This document shows, in pieces, positions 1 to 7,679 of a stretch of DNA of 52,489 nt; the first letter of the stretch is position 1, and every line of letters begins with the position of its first letter. Position numbers and translations under genes: made by a program. The DNA comes from Actinomadura fibrosa (GTDB lineage Bacteria; Actinomycetota; Actinomycetes; Streptosporangiales; Streptosporangiaceae). The stretch spans positions 1 through 52,489 of the forward strand of contig NZ_CAACUY010000046.1 in assembly GCF_900659615.1 (NCBI RefSeq). The letters run 5' to 3'. The notes beneath the pieces were generated by a model. The model was not told where the DNA came from and made no database searches. It was given only the letters and a program-made list of their open reading frames with translations.

Positions 1-64
1 GGGCACGCGCCGCCGCCGCCCGCGCCCGCTGCGCGGCGCCCGCCCCGGCCCGGGGAGGTGGGAG

Positions 65-1663
65 GTGACCGTCGAACGCCCGTCGGGCTCGACCGTCCTC
101 CGCATCGTCCTCGGCCAGGAGCTGCGGCGCCTCCGCGAGGCGGCCGGGCTGACCCGCCACGAGGCCGGCGACAGCATCCGCAGCTCGGAGTCGAAGATCA
201 GCCGGATGGAGCTCGGCCGGGTCGGCTTCAAGGAGCGGGACGTCGCCGACCTGCTCACCCTGTACGGCGTGACCGACCAGGCGCAGCGCGACTCCGTCCT
301 GGAGAAGATGCGCGAGGCCAACACGCCGGGCTGGTGGCACCGCTACCGCGACGTGCTGCCCTCCTGGTTCCAGAACTACGTCGGGCTCGAAGAGTCGGTG
401 TCGCTCATCCGGACCTACGAGATCCAGTTCGTCCCCGGGCTGCTCCAGACCCCCGACTACGCCCGCGCGGTCATCCGGCAGGGCAACCCCGACGCGTCCG
501 CCGCCGAGATCGAGCAACGGGTCGACCTGCGCCTGCGCCGCCAGGTGCGCCTCTCCGAACCCGATGCCCCCTGGCTGTGGGCCGTCATCGACGAGACGGC
601 GCTGCGCCGCCCGCTCGGCGGCCCCGCGACGATGCGCGGCCAGCTGGAGCACCTCATCGCCCTGTGCCGCCGGCCCCGCACCACGATCCAGGTCATGCCG
701 TTCCGGTTCGGCGGCCACGTCGCGGAGGGCGGCGCGTTCAGCATCCTCCGCTTCCCCGAGCCGGACGTGCCCGACGTCGTCTACCTGGAGAACCTCGTCG
801 GCGCGCTGTACCTGGACAAGCCCGACGAGGTCGACATCTACCTCGGCACGATGGAACGGCTGTGCCTGGACAGCACCACGCCGGAGTCCACGCCCGACGT
901 CCTGGCCGACATCCTCCGCGAGGAGTACGGGACGGGCACGGCCACGCACACCATCCCCCAGCGCGGCGGAACGGTGCGCACGGAGAGCTGCCGCCTTCCG
1001 GCCACGCCCCGGATCAAGGGCGATCTCGACGCCGTCCTGCCCACGCCCTTCGGCACCCGCATCCTCGTCGGCGACGTCCTCGGCCCGCCCGAGACCGCCG
1101 AGCGGACCGCGGCCGGCGCGCTCCGCGCCTTCCGGCAGCTCGCGCCCAACGAACCGAGCCTGCCGGGCCTGGTCGAGCGGATGCGCTCCGCGCTCCTCCC
1201 GGAGCTGGGCGACGAGGAGTTCGTCACCGCCCTGCTGCTCACCGTCCACGACGACCACGCCGAGCTGGTGTGCTGCGGGAACCCGCCGCCTCTCCTGCTC
1301 CGCGAGGGGCGGGTCTCGCCGCTCGACCCCCTGCCGGCCTACCCGCCGCTGACCCTGCTCGACCTCGGCGACCAGTGGTGCGAGACGACGACCGTCCCGC
1401 TGCGTCCCGACGACCGGCTGCTCCTGCACACGTTCGGCCTGCTCCAGGCGCGGGACGACCAGGGGCGCGCCTACCCGCTCGCGGACCGGGTCACCGCGCT
1501 GCGCGCGGGCGGGCCGGCCGTGGCGCTGGAGGACATCGAGACCGACCTGTTCGACCACACCGGAGGCGACCTCAGCCTCCAGACGGCGCTCCTGCTCGCG
1601 CGCTTCGACCGCCAGGCCGCCCCGCGCAAGACCCGGCAGCGGACGGCACGGGCGAGCGACTGA
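65..1663 (+). CDS. XRE/DUF5753 regulator fused to SpoIIE-type PP2C phosphatase
   Basis: The 532-residue product joins two modules that are usually separate. Residues about 12-70 are a Cro/C1 helix-turn-helix (QELRRLREAAGLTRHEAG, then SSESKISRMELGR). Residues about 95-275 match DUF5753, the partner domain of actinomycete XRE proteins (TPGWWHRYRDVLPSWFQNYVGLE, VPGLLQTPDYARAVI, RPRTTIQVMPF). From about residue 330 the sequence follows a PPM/SpoIIE phosphatase (GDVLGPPE, TALLLTVHDDHAELVCCGNPPPLLL, LLLHTFGLLQARD). The GTG at 65 is chosen because GGGGAGG lies at 52-58 with ideal spacing. The first phosphatase aspartate is present in GDVLG, but the later DG motif reads HTFGLLQARD, so phosphatase activity is uncertain. 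Inference: a DNA-binding regulator coupled to anti-sigma or phosphoprotein signalling. No DUF397 gene follows. Confidence 0.85.
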   Translation: MTVERPSGSTVLRIVLGQELRRLREAAGLTRHEAGDSIRSSESKISRMELGRVGFKERDVADLLTLYGVTDQAQRDSVLEKMREANTPGWWHRYRDVLPSWFQNYVGLEESVSLIRTYEIQFVPGLLQTPDYARAVIRQGNPDASAAEIEQRVDLRLRRQVRLSEPDAPWLWAVIDETALRRPLGGPATMRGQLEHLIALCRRPRTTIQVMPFRFGGHVAEGGAFSILRFPEPDVPDVVYLENLVGALYLDKPDEVDIYLGTMERLCLDSTTPESTPDVLADILREEYGTGTATHTIPQRGGTVRTESCRLPATPRIKGDLDAVLPTPFGTRILVGDVLGPPETAERTAAGALRAFRQLAPNEPSLPGLVERMRSALLPELGDEEFVTALLLTVHDDHAELVCCGNPPPLLLREGRVSPLDPLPAYPPLTLLDLGDQWCETTTVPLRPDDRLLLHTFGLLQARDDQGRAYPLADRVTALRAGGPAVALEDIETDLFDHTGGDLSLQTALLLARFDRQAAPRKTRQRTARASD

Positions 1664-1717
1664 CACGTCAGGACCTGCGGGCCGCCCGCACCCGTCGGCG
1701 TCCACGGCGGGATCGCG

Positions 1718-2809
1718 TCAGGCGAGAGTGACGTTCATACCGCCTCGCGCCAGGACGTCCAGGACCTCGGCGAACAGGTCGAAGGGCCGCCCCTCCGGGG
1801 TCAACCGGTCGGACAGGTGCTCGCGCGCGGTCGCGGCGTCCCGCCAGAGCAGGGTCGCGGGGGCGGTGTATCCGAACCTGCCGCGCAGGCAGTCGTCGAG
1901 GGCGTCGAGCCCGCCGCCGAAGTAGCCGCCCGGCCCGTTCACCGCCTCGCCGAGCGCCAGGTAGAGCCCCGGTTCGTCGGTCGCGTGCCGGCCGTCGAGG
2001 ACGTAGGCGTGACCGGCCGGCCGGTCGGCGCGGGCGCGCCGACCGGACCGCTCCCGCACGAGGGCGAGCCAGACCCCCCGACGGCGCGTGTCGAGGTCGG
2101 CCCAAGCGCCTTCGGTGCCCGGCGCGCCGGCGAGCCACCGCTCCCAGACGGGCCGGGCGTGGTCCGGAACCGGGGCGAAGAGCGTCCCTTCGAGTTCGAG
2201 ATCGATCACGTCCCTTCCGTCGCGGGAGCGGCGCCAGCCGCCGACGCTGGCCCACAGGAGCCGCTCGGTGAGCGGCGCGCCTTGGCGGTCCCGTATCTTC
2301 AGGGCCACCTCCTCCAGGTTCAGCGCCCGCCGGGTGCCCTTCGCCAGCACCGCGCGCAGCTCGTTACTCGGCGTGAGCTCGCGCAGGACGAGCCGCGGCA
2401 CCGTCCGCTCGGGCGGCAGGACGCGGACCACTGCCCGGCACGAGCCCAGCCATCGTTGCTCGTCGTGCGCGCGGACCAGACCGTCGTAGCTCTCGGGCGG
2501 ACCCTCGTAGTCGTCCGAGCCGGTCAGCACGAGGCTTCCGGAATGCCGCCCAAGACTCTCCACGTCTTCCAGCAGCCAGGGACCGAGTGCCTCGTCCTCC
2601 GGCACCAGCCACACGCGGCGGCTGATCCAGCCCCGCACCTCGGCGCCCTGCGGTTCCCAGTCGACCAGTTCGTACGTCTCGTGCCAGGGCTCCTCGAAGA
2701 GCCCGTCCACGGCGGTGCACGTCCCCCAGACGGTGCCGTGCTCCGTGTCCGCCAGCGTGTACTGGCCGCGCCCGTGTCGGCCACCGTCCTCGTGCACGGC
2801 ACAGATCAT
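1718..2809 (-). CDS. Barstar-domain protein
   Basis: The 363-residue protein has an uncharacterised N-terminal two thirds and a C-terminal barstar-like domain (about residues 270-345: HAYVLDGRHATDEPGLYLALGEAV, GGYFGGGLDALDDCLRGRFGY). Barstar folds inhibit ribonucleases by plugging the active site. The same frame stays open upstream, but the ATG at 2809 is preferred because upstream sequence is antisense-like and overlaps the transporter gene. The start lies 15 nt after the stop of the DHA2 exporter, so the two are probably one operon. No barnase-type RNase is encoded nearby. The N-terminal part, rich in Trp and acidic residues (TVWGTCTAVDGLFEEPWHETYELVDW), is not recognised. The role as an inhibitor is inferred from the fold only. 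Confidence 0.75.
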   Translation of the reverse strand: MICAVHEDGGRHGRGQYTLADTEHGTVWGTCTAVDGLFEEPWHETYELVDWEPQGAEVRGWISRRVWLVPEDEALGPWLLEDVESLGRHSGSLVLTGSDDYEGPPESYDGLVRAHDEQRWLGSCRAVVRVLPPERTVPRLVLRELTPSNELRAVLAKGTRRALNLEEVALKIRDRQGAPLTERLLWASVGGWRRSRDGRDVIDLELEGTLFAPVPDHARPVWERWLAGAPGTEGAWADLDTRRRGVWLALVRERSGRRARADRPAGHAYVLDGRHATDEPGLYLALGEAVNGPGGYFGGGLDALDDCLRGRFGYTAPATLLWRDAATAREHLSDRLTPEGRPFDLFAEVLDVLARGGMNVTLA

Positions 2810-2823
2810 CCCGTACCCGGCGT

Positions 2824-4308
2824 TCAGTGGGCGACCAGTGTCTCGGGATCCGCCGCCTCCTCCGCGGCGGGCCGGATGTCGGGGCGGGAGGTGTTCATCA
2901 GGACGGCGACGATCAGGGCGCCGACGACGATGATCCCTGCGGCCCAGGCGCTCGCCGTCCCGAAGCCCTCCACGGCCGCCTGCCGGGCGATGGCCGGGGT
3001 CGCGCCGTGGGAGGCGAGGTAGTCGGCCGTGGCGGTGGTGGCGATGGTGTTGAGCAGGGCGGTGCCGATCGAGCCGCCGATCTGCTGGGCGGTGTTGACG
3101 CAGGCCGAGGCGACGCCGGCCGCGTTCGGGTCGATGTCGTGGGTGGCGTAGTTGAGGGCCGTCGGCATGATCAGGCCGGAGCCGAAGCCGAGGAGGAGTC
3201 CCGCGATCAGGACGCCGCGCGCGTAGGGGGTACCGGGCTCCAGGGTGAGCATCCACAGCATGCCGCAGGCGACGATCAGCATGCCGGGGACGATCAGCGC
3301 GCGCGGGGGAACCCTCGGCAGCAGCCGGGTGGTGAGCCCGGCGGCCGAGACCAGGACCGTGGTGACCATCGGGAGGAAGGCCACGCCCGTCCGGATCGGC
3401 GAGTAGCCCTTGACGGCCTGGAGGTAGTAGGTCATGAAGAGGAACGCGCCGAACATCCCGATGACGGCGATGCCCACGGTCAGGTAGGCGCCGCCGCGGG
3501 TGCGGTCGGCGACCACGTGCGGCGGCAGCAGCGGCCCCGCCGTCCGGCGCTCGACGAGCGCGAACACCGCGAGCAGCACCGCGCCGGCGGCCAGCAGGCC
3601 GATGGTCCGCGGCGAGTCCCAGCCGTCGGACTCGGCGCGGCTCGTCCCGTACACGACGGCGACCAGCCCGGTGGTCACGAGGAGCACGCCGGGAAGGTCG
3701 AGGCGGGCCTTGCCGGTGCGGTGCGACTCCGCCACCAGCGCGGTGGCGCCGACCGCCGCGACGAGGGCGAGCGGGATGTTGACGTACAGGCACCAGCGCC
3801 AGTCCAGGTAGTCGGTCAGCGCCCCGCCGGCCAGTAGCCCGACCGCGCCGCCCGCGGCGGAGATGGCGCCCCAGACCCCGAACGCCTTGGCGCGGTCCTC
3901 GGCCCGGGTGAACGTCACCGTCAGCAGCGACAGGGCGGACGGTCCGAGCAGCGCGGCGAAGGCCCCCTGCAGCGCGCGGGCGACCAGCAGCAGTTCGAAG
4001 CCGGTCGCCGCGCCGCCGAGCGCCGACGCCCCGGCGAAGCCGAGCGCGCCGACGAGGAAGGTCCGCCTGCGGCCGGCGCGGTCGGCGATCCGGCCGCCGA
4101 GCAGCAGGCTGCCGAACGCCAGCGTGTAGGCGGTGATGATCCACTGCCGGTCGCCGTCGGAGATCCCCAGATCCCGCTGGAGCGACGGCAGGGCGATGTT
4201 CACGACGGTGGCGTCCAGAACGATCATGAGCTGGGCCAGCGCGATGAAGAACAGCGCGGCCCAGCGGCGCGGCGCGGCCGCCGGGGCCTGCGCCCTCGTG
4301 GTTGCCAT
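2824..4308 (-). CDS. DHA2-family MFS drug exporter
   Basis: This 494-residue membrane protein matches the EmrB/QacA (DHA2, 14-helix) drug:proton antiporters. The first helix carries the family signature LIVLDATVVNIALPSLQRDLG, the helix 2-3 loop has motif A (GGRIADRAGRRRTFLVG), and helix 5 has the antiporter motif region (RALQGAFAALLGPSALSLLT). It ends with a short hydrophilic tail. The ATG at 4308 follows GAGGA. It probably exports toxic organic compounds across the cytoplasmic membrane using the proton gradient; the substrate cannot be read from sequence. It is divergent from the small membrane protein at 4544, and the intergenic region carries repeated CCCTGTGAC motifs that may be operators. 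Confidence 0.9.
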   Translation of the reverse strand: MATTRAQAPAAAPRRWAALFFIALAQLMIVLDATVVNIALPSLQRDLGISDGDRQWIITAYTLAFGSLLLGGRIADRAGRRRTFLVGALGFAGASALGGAATGFELLLVARALQGAFAALLGPSALSLLTVTFTRAEDRAKAFGVWGAISAAGGAVGLLAGGALTDYLDWRWCLYVNIPLALVAAVGATALVAESHRTGKARLDLPGVLLVTTGLVAVVYGTSRAESDGWDSPRTIGLLAAGAVLLAVFALVERRTAGPLLPPHVVADRTRGGAYLTVGIAVIGMFGAFLFMTYYLQAVKGYSPIRTGVAFLPMVTTVLVSAAGLTTRLLPRVPPRALIVPGMLIVACGMLWMLTLEPGTPYARGVLIAGLLLGFGSGLIMPTALNYATHDIDPNAAGVASACVNTAQQIGGSIGTALLNTIATTATADYLASHGATPAIARQAAVEGFGTASAWAAGIIVVGALIVAVLMNTSRPDIRPAAEEAADPETLVAH

Positions 4309-4389
4309 GACTTCGTCCTCACTCGTGGTGCGTGCCGCGCGGACCGGCCGCGCGGCGTCCTGACGACCACGAGACGCCGGTGGCCCGAG

Positions 4390-4444
4390 CCCTGTGACGG
4401 CCGGTGCCCTGTGACCTGCGCCACCGCCCTCAGGTGTCACAGGG
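4390..4444. promoter_or_regulatory. Putative operator array (three CCCTGTGAC copies)
   Basis: CCCTGTGAC occurs at 4390-4398 and 4407-4415 as direct copies 17 bp apart, and inverted as GTCACAGGG at 4436-4444. The array lies between the divergent exporter and the small membrane protein. Two direct copies plus an inverted one look like protein-binding sites. No TetR or MarR regulator is adjacent, so the cognate protein is unknown. Confidence 0.4.
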
Positions 4445-4543
4445 CGGCGAGCGCCGGCGTCCCGTAACCGGCGCGTTGTGAACGAGATCGCGTCCGCGGG
4501 CGTCGAAGCAGGTGCCGGGGCTCCCCTCGTACGAAGGACGCGA

Positions 4544-5053
4544 ATGTCACAACGCAAGGTGAGCCCTGCCGGCGCGCTCGTCGCGATCGGCCTCTGGCTC
4601 GTCGTCGCCCTGCTTCCCCTCGTCTTCGGCCTCGCGGACGCGCGCCTGGCGTTCGGCCTCACCGGCACACCGGGCACGGCCACGGTGGAACGATGTATCC
4701 ACTACGGTTCCGGCAAGCACTCGCGCACCGACTGCCGCGGCCGCTTCGTCTCCGACGACCGCGCCGCGGCCACCCGCACTGTGGGGCTGCCTCCCGAGTC
4801 CGACGAGGGCGAGACCTTCCCGGCCCAGCTCAGGCCCGACGGCGAGCGGGCGCGCCCGACGGACGCGAAGGGCCGCCTGTCCACGCTGGCCCTGCCCGCC
4901 CTGGGGCTGCTCTTCCTGGTTCCCCTTCCCTGGGGGCTTCTGTACCTGTTCACCGATCGCCAGCTGGGCCGGTTCACCCGCTACCTGATGGCCGGCGCGG
5001 CGACGGCACTGGGCGCCGTCTGCCTGGTGGGCCTGACGGCCGCCAACCTCTGA
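4544..5053 (+). CDS. Small membrane protein, DUF3592-like
   Basis: A 169-residue protein with an N-terminal transmembrane helix (about 8-32: AGALVAIGLWLVVALLPLVFGLA), a soluble middle domain with two cysteines (ERCIHYGSGKHSRTDC) and two C-terminal helices (about 110-132 and 143-166). This TM, Cys-containing beta-rich domain, TM layout resembles actinobacterial DUF3592-like proteins that start GTATV. An in-frame ATG at 4478 exists, but the ATG at 4544 has an AAGGA site just upstream and begins directly before the first helix. The function is unknown. It is divergently arranged with the DHA2 exporter and shares its intergenic region. Confidence 0.65.
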   Translation: MSQRKVSPAGALVAIGLWLVVALLPLVFGLADARLAFGLTGTPGTATVERCIHYGSGKHSRTDCRGRFVSDDRAAATRTVGLPPESDEGETFPAQLRPDGERARPTDAKGRLSTLALPALGLLFLVPLPWGLLYLFTDRQLGRFTRYLMAGAATALGAVCLVGLTAANL

Positions 5054-5068
5054 ACGCCCGGCCGTCCG

Positions 5069-5875
5069 TCAGGGCTTGCGGGCGACGCCGCCCCACATGC
5101 CCGTGGTGGCGGACGGCGGCGCGTCGCCGTCGTCGGGGCGCCAGTCCTGAACCGGCACGACACCGGGGTCGAGCAGATCGAGCCCCGAGAAGAACGCGGT
5201 GACGCCCTCGCGCGTCCGGAAGGTCACCTTGAAGCCCATCGCCTTGGTCAGCGCGTCCTCTGCGGCGGCCATCTGCTCGGGCATCTGGTCGACGCCCGGG
5301 TGGGTGACGGCCAGGAAGCTGCCGGGCGCGAGGGCGTCCATCAGCGTGCGGACGATCGCCCGCGGGTCCTCGTCGTCGGGGACGCAGTGCAGCACGGCGA
5401 TCAGCAGCAGCGCCACCGGGCGGCCGAGGTCGAGCAGCCGCGCGGCCTCGTCGAGGATCCGGCCGGTGTCGCGGAGGTCGGCGTCGACGAACGAGGTCGG
5501 CGCCGTGACCCCCGCCAGCAGGGCCCGCGCGTGCACGAGGACGATCGGGTCGTTATCGACGTAGACGACGCGGCTGCCGGGGTCCTCGGCCTGCGCCACC
5601 ATGTGCGTGTTGTTCGCGGTGGGGATGCCGGTGCCGATGTCGAGGAACTGGGTGACGCCCTGCCGGGCCAGCGTCCGGACGGCCCGGCGCAGGAACGCCC
5701 GGTTCGCGGTGACGCCCGGCTTGATCGTCGGAGTCGCCGCCATGACGCGCTCGGCGGCGGCCCGGTCGGCGGCGAAGTTGTCCTTGCCACCCAGCCAGTA
5801 GTCGTAGATGCGCGCGATGTGCGGGGTCGTGGTGTCGATCCCGCGGGGTGCGCTCTCCTGCTCGCCACCGGGCAT
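5069..5875 (-). CDS. DUF574-type SAM-dependent methyltransferase
   Basis: The 268-residue protein matches the actinobacterial SAM-dependent methyltransferase family PF04672 (DUF574) over its whole length. The N-terminus has the signature TTTPHIARIYDYWLGGKDNFAADRAAAE. The AdoMet-binding glycine loop is QFLDIGTGIPT, and VVYVDNDPIVLVHARALL and ADLRD follow as motifs II and III. The family is abundant in actinomycetes and its substrates are mostly unknown. The ATG at 5875 gives the full conserved N-terminus. It is a single gene, convergent with the membrane protein to its left and 46 nt downstream of the unknown gene to its right, so the two minus-strand genes could be co-transcribed. Confidence 0.9.
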   Translation of the reverse strand: MPGGEQESAPRGIDTTTPHIARIYDYWLGGKDNFAADRAAAERVMAATPTIKPGVTANRAFLRRAVRTLARQGVTQFLDIGTGIPTANNTHMVAQAEDPGSRVVYVDNDPIVLVHARALLAGVTAPTSFVDADLRDTGRILDEAARLLDLGRPVALLLIAVLHCVPDDEDPRAIVRTLMDALAPGSFLAVTHPGVDQMPEQMAAAEDALTKAMGFKVTFRTREGVTAFFSGLDLLDPGVVPVQDWRPDDGDAPPSATTGMWGGVARKP

Positions 5876-5921
5876 GCGGGACAGGGTAGTGGTTTCCCGG
5901 CCAGGCCGGGCGTCCCGCCGG

Positions 5922-7010
5922 TCAGCGCTGCGGGATCTTCTGCTCGCGGGTCCAGAGGTCGATCAGTTCCATCGTGGTGTCGTTGTGGGTCTTGACGTTG
6001 ACCTGGTCGCCGTTGTGCTCCATGTCGACGCCCACGGCGCGCAGGTCGGGGACCTGGCCGCCGGCGAGCGCCCGCTGCTCGGGCTGCCGCTCGTAGGCGC
6101 CGGGGCGCCACCAGTAGAGCTGCGCGGAGATCGGCTTCTCGCCGTCCCCGGCGAACGTTTGGGCGAGCCGCTGCATGATGTCCATCGCCTGGAAGATCAC
6201 CGTCTCCCCGATCTCGTGGACGAAGACGTACTCCGGCAGGGGGAACGCGACCAGGGCGCCGACCCGTCCGGGCCGCACGTGCCGGCCCAGGACATGGACG
6301 TGCGCCCCGACGTACCGGTGCTGCCCGCCGATGATGACCATCGGGACGCCGCCGTACTCCTTGCGCTCGGTGTAGTGCTCCTCCTTCTCGATCGCGGCCC
6401 GCAGGCCGGCGGCGAAGGCCTCGCTCTCCGGGACGCCGCCGAGCTCGGTCCGGTTCACCGGGCGGATCGTGTCGGGGAGGTCCTCGGCGACGGCCTGGAC
6501 CAGGCCCTGCGCCAGCGGGCGGATGAGCATCGCCTCGCGCAGGCCGGGCGGCTGGTCGAACGCGTCGGACGGGTAGAGCCGGACGCGCAGGGTCCCCGCC
6601 TCGATCATCCGCCCGATCTCGGACGTCCCCGCGCCCTGCCCGGCGGGGGGCCGCTGTGCCTGCGGCGCGGGCGCGGCTCCTGGAGTCCACGGGGACGGGG
6701 CGGGGGACGGGGACGGGGCGGGAGGCGGGGACGGGGCGGGAGGCGGGGCGCCCCACGAGGGCTGGGCCGCGGAACCGGCCCTCTTGGTCCGCTGCTTGAG
6801 GACCACCGCCTGGGCCCACTGGGCGGCGTATCCCGGAAGGGCATGCGGGGGAGTGCGGCCGGCGAACAGCCGCCATTCCGCGATGTTCACCGAGCCCTTG
6901 TCGCCCTCGGGGAAGCGGATGATGAGCGAGTCGGCGGTCTCAAGGTAGGCCGTGCACCCGTGGCCCGAGAAGGCGTGGATCAGAGCGACGGCGGCGTTGT
7001 CGGGGTGCAC
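5922..7010 (-). CDS. Conserved protein with proline-rich linker, function unknown
   Basis: A 362-residue soluble protein of two parts. The N-terminal domain (about 1-75: HPDNAAVALIHAFSGHGCTAYLETADSLIIRF) includes a strand-rich section that ends in a helix with AAQWAQAVVLKQR. A low-complexity linker follows (about 85-125), made of repeats of PAPSP/PPAPS and AP-rich sequence. The C-terminal domain (about 130-360) is mixed alpha/beta with no motif I recognise (VRLYPSDAFDQPPGLREAML, YGGVPMVIIGGQHRYVGAHV). The GTG at 7010 is supported by GAGGAG six bases upstream. No signal peptide or membrane segment is seen. It is divergent from the GNAT gene. Confidence 0.7.
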   Translation of the reverse strand: MHPDNAAVALIHAFSGHGCTAYLETADSLIIRFPEGDKGSVNIAEWRLFAGRTPPHALPGYAAQWAQAVVLKQRTKRAGSAAQPSWGAPPPAPSPPPAPSPSPAPSPWTPGAAPAPQAQRPPAGQGAGTSEIGRMIEAGTLRVRLYPSDAFDQPPGLREAMLIRPLAQGLVQAVAEDLPDTIRPVNRTELGGVPESEAFAAGLRAAIEKEEHYTERKEYGGVPMVIIGGQHRYVGAHVHVLGRHVRPGRVGALVAFPLPEYVFVHEIGETVIFQAMDIMQRLAQTFAGDGEKPISAQLYWWRPGAYERQPEQRALAGGQVPDLRAVGVDMEHNGDQVNVKTHNDTTMELIDLWTREQKIPQR

Positions 7011-7149
7011 TGTTCTCCTCGCGGGTCCTCGTTCCGGTGGCGGAGAGTCACCGCAACGATGCCATGGCCAGGTGATCATAGGGCAGGGCGCGGGTCGGAC
7101 GCCCCCTCGTTCCGGCCCGGCCGCGCGGCCGGTCCAGCGAACCCCCCAT

Positions 7150-7178
7150 GTAAGGGTTGATGTGCACAAGCCCCTTAC
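7150..7178. promoter_or_regulatory. Inverted repeat upstream of GNAT gene
   Basis: GTAAGGG at 7150-7156 is matched by CCCTTAC at 7172-7178, and the interior adds a central GTGCAC. The 29-bp dyad lies 15 bp before the GNAT start and could be an operator for the GNAT-transporter-kinase operon, or for both divergent genes. No binding protein is assigned. Confidence 0.35.
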
Positions 7179-7193
7179 CGCACGCTGGCCCGC

Positions 7194-7679
7194 ATGACGG
7201 ATCGCACCGGTGTACGGCCGGCAACCGACGACGACATCCCAGAGCTCGTACGCCTGCGGGCGCTCCTGTTCGGCGAGCTCGGCGGCGACTTCTTCAACCC
7301 CTCCTCGGCGGGCGACGACTGGCGCGCCGCCCTGGCCGCCGTCCTGAAGGACAAGCTGAAGCACGACGACACGCGGATCCTGGTCGTGGACGGCGACCGC
7401 GACGGCGCGCTGGCCGCCTGCGCCATCGGGACCGTCGAGCAGTGGTTCCCCGGCCCGCACTCGCGCAACGGTCGGATCGGGCACGTCATCGGCGTGGTCA
7501 CCGACCCGGCGCACCGGCGGCGCGGCCACGGCCGCGCCCTGATGGACGACCTGCTCCGCTGGTTCCGGGAGCGCGAGGCCGTCCGCGTGGACCTGTACGC
7601 CTCCCGGCAGGCCGAGCCGCTCTACCGGGACCTCGGGTTCTCCGACCACCCCGACCCCGCGCTGTGCTGGCGCCCATGA
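7194..7679 (+). CDS. GNAT family N-acetyltransferase
   Basis: The 161-residue protein has the single-domain GNAT layout. It starts VRPATDDDIPELVRLRALLF, has a central strand VVTDPAHRRRGHGRALMDDLL carrying the acetyl-CoA pyrophosphate-binding motif (R-R-x-G-H-G), and ends VDLYASRQAEPLYRDLGF. Such enzymes transfer acetyl from acetyl-CoA to amines on small molecules or proteins; the acceptor is unknown. There is no clear Shine-Dalgarno, so a leaderless or short-leader transcript is possible. The stop overlaps the start of the following transporter-kinase ORF (ATGA), so the two are translationally coupled. Confidence 0.88.
   Translation: MTDRTGVRPATDDDIPELVRLRALLFGELGGDFFNPSSAGDDWRAALAAVLKDKLKHDDTRILVVDGDRDGALAACAIGTVEQWFPGPHSRNGRIGHVIGVVTDPAHRRRGHGRALMDDLLRWFREREAVRVDLYASRQAEPLYRDLGFSDHPDPALCWRP

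Noticed and set aside
1718..4144. One 808-residue minus-strand frame
   Set aside because: The part upstream of 2809 lies inside the DHA2 exporter gene in another frame and has arginine-rich, shadow-type composition. Only the part from 2809 reads as protein.
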